From: an uncultured Streptococcus sp.
GTDB lineage: Bacteria; Bacillota; Bacilli; Lactobacillales; Streptococcaceae
Assembly (NCBI RefSeq): GCF_901875575.1
Contig: NZ_CABFMF010000024.1
Span: 1-7,646, forward strand
Direction: 5' to 3'
DNA length: 7,646 nt
The position numbers were made by a program, and so were the translations under genes. A model generated the notes under the pieces. It was not told where the DNA came from. It made no database searches and saw nothing but the letters and a program-made list of their open reading frames with translations. Shown piece by piece: positions 4,783 to 7,646 of the stretch; position 1 is the stretch's first letter, and the number at the start of each line of letters is the position of its first letter.

Positions 4783-6144
4783 ATCGCAAAGAAAAAAGCG
4801 ACATTTGTATGTCAAAATTGTGGGTATAACTCCCCTAAATATCTGGGACGTTGTCCTAACTGTGGGTCTTGGTCTTCCTTTGTAGAAGAGGTTGAGGTTG
4901 CCGAGGTCAAAAATGCGCGTGTGTCCTTGACAGGTGAGAAAACCAAGCCTATGAAACTGGCTGAAGTGACCTCCATCAATGTCAATCGAACCAAGACGGA
5001 GATGGAGGAATTTAACCGTGTACTTGGAGGCGGAGTGGTACCAGGAAGTCTCGTCCTCATCGGTGGGGATCCTGGGATTGGAAAATCAACCCTTCTCCTA
5101 CAAGTCTCAACCCAGTTGTCTCAAGTGGGGACTGTTCTCTACGTTAGTGGGGAGGAGTCTGCCCAGCAGATTAAACTACGTGCAGAGCGTTTGGGAGATA
5201 TTGATAGCGAGTTTTATCTCTATGCAGAGACCAATATGCAGAGCGTACGAGCAGAAGTGGAGCGTATCCAACCAGACTTTCTCATCATTGACTCCATCCA
5301 GACCATCATGTCTCCTGAGATTTCAGGGGTGCAGGGATCTGTTTCTCAAGTGCGTGAGGTGACAGCTGAACTTATGCAGCTGGCCAAGACTAATAACATC
5401 GCCATCTTTATCGTAGGACACGTGACCAAGGAAGGAACCTTGGCTGGTCCACGTATGTTGGAGCATATGGTGGATACGGTCCTTTACTTTGAAGGAGAGC
5501 GTCACCATACCTTCCGAATCTTGCGAGCTGTTAAAAACCGTTTTGGTTCCACTAATGAGATTGGGATTTTTGAGATGCAGTCGGGCGGCTTGATTGAGGT
5601 ACTCAATCCGAGTCAAGTTTTCCTAGAAGAGCGTTTAGACGGTGCTACGGGCTCGTCCATCGTTGTGACCATGGAAGGGACGCGTCCGATTTTGGCGGAG
5701 GTTCAGGCTTTGGTGACACCGACTATGTTTGGAAATGCCAAGCGTACTACGACGGGACTTGATTTCAATCGCGCAAGCTTGATTATGGCTGTTTTGGAAA
5801 AACGAGCAGGTCTTCTCTTGCAAAATCAGGATGCTTATCTCAAATCTGCTGGCGGTGTCAAATTGGATGAACCTGCGATAGACTTGGCTGTTGCGGTTGC
5901 TATTGCTTCCAGCTATAAGGATAAGCCGACCAATCCTCAGGAATGTTTTGTAGGTGAACTGGGCTTGACAGGAGAGATTCGCCGTGTCAATCGGATTGAG
6001 CAACGCATCAATGAAGCTGCTAAACTGGGCTTTACTAAGATTTATGTACCTAAGAATTCCTTGACAGGAATCACTCCACCTCAGGAAATTCAGGTGATTG
6101 GTGTCACAACCATTCAGGAGGTTTTGAAAAAGGTTTTTGCTTAA
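4783..6144 (+). CDS. radA: DNA repair/recombination protein RadA, probable ATC start
   Basis: RadA (Sms) is a hexameric, DnaB-like ATPase that drives branch migration at recombination D-loops together with RecA. In streptococci it is needed for efficient transformation as well as repair. Starting at 4783 it has 453 residues, the length I recall for the family in pneumococcus. The zinc finger is C10-x2-C13-x10-C24-x2-C27, Walker A GGDPGIGKST is at 94-103, Walker B LIIDS at 167-171, the RadA signature KNRFG at 251-255, and a Lon-like domain covers about 280-453. The frame is open only from 4762, after a TAG at 4759, and contains no ATG, GTG or TTG before GTG 4921, which would remove the zinc finger. 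ATC at 4783 lies six bases after aaagagg (4770-4776), so it is taken as the start; ATC 4780 is the alternative. It follows the phosphatase by 13 bases and probably shares the dut transcript. Confidence 0.93.
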   Translation: MAKKKATFVCQNCGYNSPKYLGRCPNCGSWSSFVEEVEVAEVKNARVSLTGEKTKPMKLAEVTSINVNRTKTEMEEFNRVLGGGVVPGSLVLIGGDPGIGKSTLLLQVSTQLSQVGTVLYVSGEESAQQIKLRAERLGDIDSEFYLYAETNMQSVRAEVERIQPDFLIIDSIQTIMSPEISGVQGSVSQVREVTAELMQLAKTNNIAIFIVGHVTKEGTLAGPRMLEHMVDTVLYFEGERHHTFRILRAVKNRFGSTNEIGIFEMQSGGLIEVLNPSQVFLEERLDGATGSSIVVTMEGTRPILAEVQALVTPTMFGNAKRTTTGLDFNRASLIMAVLEKRAGLLLQNQDAYLKSAGGVKLDEPAIDLAVAVAIASSYKDKPTNPQECFVGELGLTGEIRRVNRIEQRINEAAKLGFTKIYVPKNSLTGITPPQEIQVIGVTTIQEVLKKVFA

Positions 6145-6147
6145 TCT

Positions 6148-6176
6148 GTGACAAATCCTCTTAAAAATGATAAGAT
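6148..6176 (+). promoter_or_regulatory. Possible promoter of the carbonic anhydrase gene
   Basis: GTGACA (6148-6153), a 17-base spacer and TAAGAT (6171-6176) form a moderate vegetative promoter inside the 72-base gap after radA. It could provide expression outside competence, in addition to read-through from dut-radA. Confidence 0.45.
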
Positions 6177-6216
6177 AGGAGAAATATTTGACTCTCAAAC
6201 TGTTAAGGAGGAAATC

Positions 6217-6714
6217 ATGTCTTATTTTGAACAGTTTATGCAAGCCAATCAGGCTTATGTTGCCCTACATGGGCAGTTAAATCTGCCACTTAGACCAAAA
6301 ACAAGAGTAGCTATCGTTACTTGTATGGATTCTCGTTTACACGTTGCCCAAGCTTTGGGACTTGCTCTTGGGGATGCTCACATCTTGCGGAATGCAGGTG
6401 GTCGAGTGACAGAAGACATGATTCGGTCGCTGGTTATTTCCCAGCAACAGATGGGAACGCGGGAAATCGTAGTGTTGCACCATACAGACTGTGGGGCTCA
6501 GACCTTTGAAAATGGTCCTTTTCAGGAGTATCTGAAAGAGGAACTAGGTGTCGATGTGTCAGACCAGGACTTTTTACCTTTCCAAGATATAGAAGAGAGT
6601 GTGCGTGAGGACATGCAGGCCCTTATCGATTCTCCACTTATACCAGAAGATGTCATCATTTCTGGAGCTATCTATGATGTAGATACAGGAAGTATGACCG
6701 TCGTAGAAGTATAA
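6217..6714 (+). CDS. Beta-class carbonic anhydrase
   Basis: The enzyme interconverts carbon dioxide and bicarbonate with a catalytic zinc ion, supplying bicarbonate for carboxylation reactions such as those in fatty acid, pyrimidine and aspartate synthesis. The protein has 165 residues, typical of the short beta-class form in Firmicutes. The zinc and catalytic residues are CMDSR (Cys36, Asp38, Arg40) and HTDC (His89, Cys92), and GG follows the RNA motif at 58-62. The start at 6217 is chosen over an in-frame GTG at 6148 because a very strong aaggagga site (6205-6212) precedes it and the zinc domain begins at the usual distance. It lies 72 bases after radA and one base before the next gene, so it is cotranscribed with the PrsW-like protease. 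Confidence 0.93.
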   Translation: MSYFEQFMQANQAYVALHGQLNLPLRPKTRVAIVTCMDSRLHVAQALGLALGDAHILRNAGGRVTEDMIRSLVISQQQMGTREIVVLHHTDCGAQTFENGPFQEYLKEELGVDVSDQDFLPFQDIEESVREDMQALIDSPLIPEDVIISGAIYDVDTGSMTVVEV

Positions 6715-6715
6715 G

Positions 6716-7552
6716 ATGATATTTAGAAAGAAGTGTATGAAGAAAAAGAATATCCTATTTATTTTTATTTTATTGTTGTGTATTGGTTTACAGTATGAAA
6801 CGAGTTATTTTACCAATGGTTCTATGTCAGAAGCAGACTATAAGTTGATGGGGGTAGCCCTCTTTTTGGCTCTCTTTTACATGATTCCTGCTACTTTTGT
6901 CTTAACTCGTCTTGGTAAAAAATGGGATGTTCCCCAAAACGCTTTGATACTATCCCTATTAGGTGGGATGTTTATTTCAGGGTGGTTGTCTAGCTTTGCT
7001 AATACTTACATCCATGATTTCTTGGGAGTTCTTTTCCCTGATAGTGGCTTTTTAAATACCTTTGAAAGTGCTATTGTGGCTCCATTAGTAGAGGAACCCT
7101 TGAAGCTATTGCCTCTTGCTTTTGTTTTAGTTTTGGTTCCGGTCCGAAAATTAAAATCATTGTTTTTACTAGGGATTGCTTCAGGTTTGGGATTCCAAAT
7201 GATTGAGGATATTGGCTACATTCGTACAGATTTGCCAGAGGGCTTTGACTTTACTATTTCGAGGATTTTAGAGCGTATCATCTCGGGCATTGCCTCTCAT
7301 TGGACGTTTTCAGGTCTTGCAATCGTTGGTGTCTACTTGCTCTACAGAGCCTCTAAGAGCCAGCAGGTCGATAAGAAAAAGGGCTTTGCTTATTTAGGTT
7401 TGGCCTTGGGTGCACACTTCCTCTTTAACTCTCCTTTTGTGGAGTTGGAGACAGAGGTGCCTCTTGCGATTCCTCTAGTCACAGCCATTACTCTTTACGG
7501 TTTTTATCAAGCCTTTCTCTTTGTGAGGAAGGACAATCACGAGATGGTCTAA
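6716..7552 (+). CDS. PrsW-family intramembrane metalloprotease
   Basis: This is a polytopic membrane protein of 278 residues with about seven or eight hydrophobic segments (roughly 11-27, 44-66, 76-97, 117-142, 147-165, 188-210, 223-240, 247-270). It carries the PrsW signature set: EEPLK (Glu126, Glu127, Lys130), GLGFQMIEDIGY with Glu164, HWTFSG with His195, and AHFLFNSP with His234. In Bacillus subtilis PrsW cuts the anti-sigma factor RsiW; related proteins are also used in immunity and peptide handling. The substrate here is unknown and no anti-sigma gene is in the window. The start at 6716 is one base after the carbonic anhydrase stop, suggesting coupled translation; ATG 6737 (MKKKNILF) after agaaagaag is an equally reasonable start. 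Confidence 0.85.
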   Translation: MIFRKKCMKKKNILFIFILLLCIGLQYETSYFTNGSMSEADYKLMGVALFLALFYMIPATFVLTRLGKKWDVPQNALILSLLGGMFISGWLSSFANTYIHDFLGVLFPDSGFLNTFESAIVAPLVEEPLKLLPLAFVLVLVPVRKLKSLFLLGIASGLGFQMIEDIGYIRTDLPEGFDFTISRILERIISGIASHWTFSGLAIVGVYLLYRASKSQQVDKKKGFAYLGLALGAHFLFNSPFVELETEVPLAIPLVTAITLYGFYQAFLFVRKDNHEMV

Positions 7553-7579
7553 AAAATAGACAAGGGTACAAATGAACTG

Positions 7580-7624
7580 CACCCCAAAAGTTAGACAGAA
7601 AAATCTAACTTTTGGGGTGTTTTT
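7580..7624 (+). terminator. Long hairpin at the IS3 left end, terminator-like
   Basis: A perfect 16-bp stem, caccccaaaagttaga (7580-7595) with tctaacttttggggtg (7604-7619), has an eight-base loop and is followed by five T. It can terminate transcripts coming from the carbonic anhydrase and protease genes. Its 3' arm contains ggggtg, the only ribosome binding site for the IS ORF, so in transcripts entering from outside that site would be paired. Confidence 0.85.
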
Positions 7625-7627
7625 ATT

Positions 7628-7646
7628 ATGAAATTAACTTATGAAG
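7628..7646 (+). CDS. IS3-family transposase OrfA, 5' end only
   Basis: Only six codons, MKLTYE, are inside the window. This is the start I associate with OrfA, the helix-turn-helix DNA-binding part of IS3-family transposases in streptococci, which normally joins OrfB by programmed frameshifting. The ribosome binding site ggggtg lies about eight bases upstream, within the left-end hairpin. Whether the rest is intact cannot be seen. Confidence 0.6.

Larger units (their letters stand above)
7573..7646 (+). mobile_element. Left end of an IS3-family insertion sequence, cut by window edge
   Basis: The terminal repeat tgaactgcaccccaaaag and the ORF start MKLTYE 55 bases inside are typical of streptococcal IS3-family elements (the IS861/IS150-like group, recalled by motif). 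The exact outer boundary, 7573, is inferred from the TG start of such repeats. It lies about 20 bases after the PrsW-like gene; the rest is outside the window. Confidence 0.75.

Noticed and set aside
4921..4923. GTG at 4921 as start of radA
   Set aside because: It would cut off the complete zinc finger, which is clearly encoded upstream in the same frame.
4979..5362. Second plus-strand frame within radA
   Set aside because: It overlaps conserved RadA Walker motifs in another frame and shows no protein-like features.
6148..6216. GTG at 6148 as start of the carbonic anhydrase
   Set aside because: It has no binding site and the extension looks non-coding. ATG 6217 has a very strong aaggagga, and the region instead looks like a promoter.
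1..7646. CRISPR array, toxin-antitoxin pair, phage or defence genes
   Set aside because: No regularly spaced repeats were found and none of the genes belongs to such systems; the only mobile parts are the two insertion sequences.

Overview
The window looks like chromosomal DNA of a mitis-group Streptococcus (S. pneumoniae / S. mitis / S. oralis type). The evidence is low GC, a comW gene, a CiaR-type small RNA, and the order tRNA-Asn, comW, purA, tadA, SRP RNA, dut, histidine phosphatase, radA, carbonic anhydrase, which I recall from the pneumococcal origin-proximal region. The ComW protein differs at many positions from the pneumococcal sequence as I remember it, so a commensal relative is at least as likely as S. 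pneumoniae. All genes recognised lie on the + strand.

Left part (1-1080): a tRNA-Asn missing only its first base (probably the tail of an rRNA/tRNA operon) ends in a terminator. A long AT-rich stretch follows, holding a decayed IS30-family element (about 291-920) with recognisable inverted repeats and a transposase that has lost all three expected catalytic acidic residues. Next comes the competence gene comW behind a well-formed ComE-type direct repeat.

Middle part (1320-3805): purA has a near-consensus promoter and a structured leader that also holds a possible 16-codon upstream ORF overlapping the purA start. Between purA and tadA lies a small RNA gene with an exact CiaR box, a -10 box, an anti-Shine-Dalgarno loop and a strong terminator, as in the cia-dependent small RNAs (csRNA/ccn). 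tadA (tRNA adenosine deaminase) follows, then the small SRP RNA gene with its GGAA tetraloop.

Right part (3750-7646): immediately after the SRP RNA terminator is a ComX (SigX) cin-box-like sequence in front of a tight gene row: dut, a histidine phosphatase and radA. This fits a late competence operon that joins dUTP removal to RadA-assisted recombination. radA has no ATG/GTG/TTG codon that would include its zinc finger and appears to start at ATC. A beta-carbonic anhydrase and a PrsW-family membrane protease follow, one base apart. The window ends in the left end of an IS3-family element whose long hairpin can act as a terminator and can hide the ribosome binding site of its own first ORF.

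Taken together, the window carries three layers of competence control: an early gene (ComE/comW), a late operon (ComX/dut-radA) and a CiaR-type small RNA of the class known to repress comC. Apart from the two insertion sequences, most of it is conserved housekeeping sequence. I see no clearly new multi-gene system. The most unusual local features are the ATC start of radA and the purA leader.
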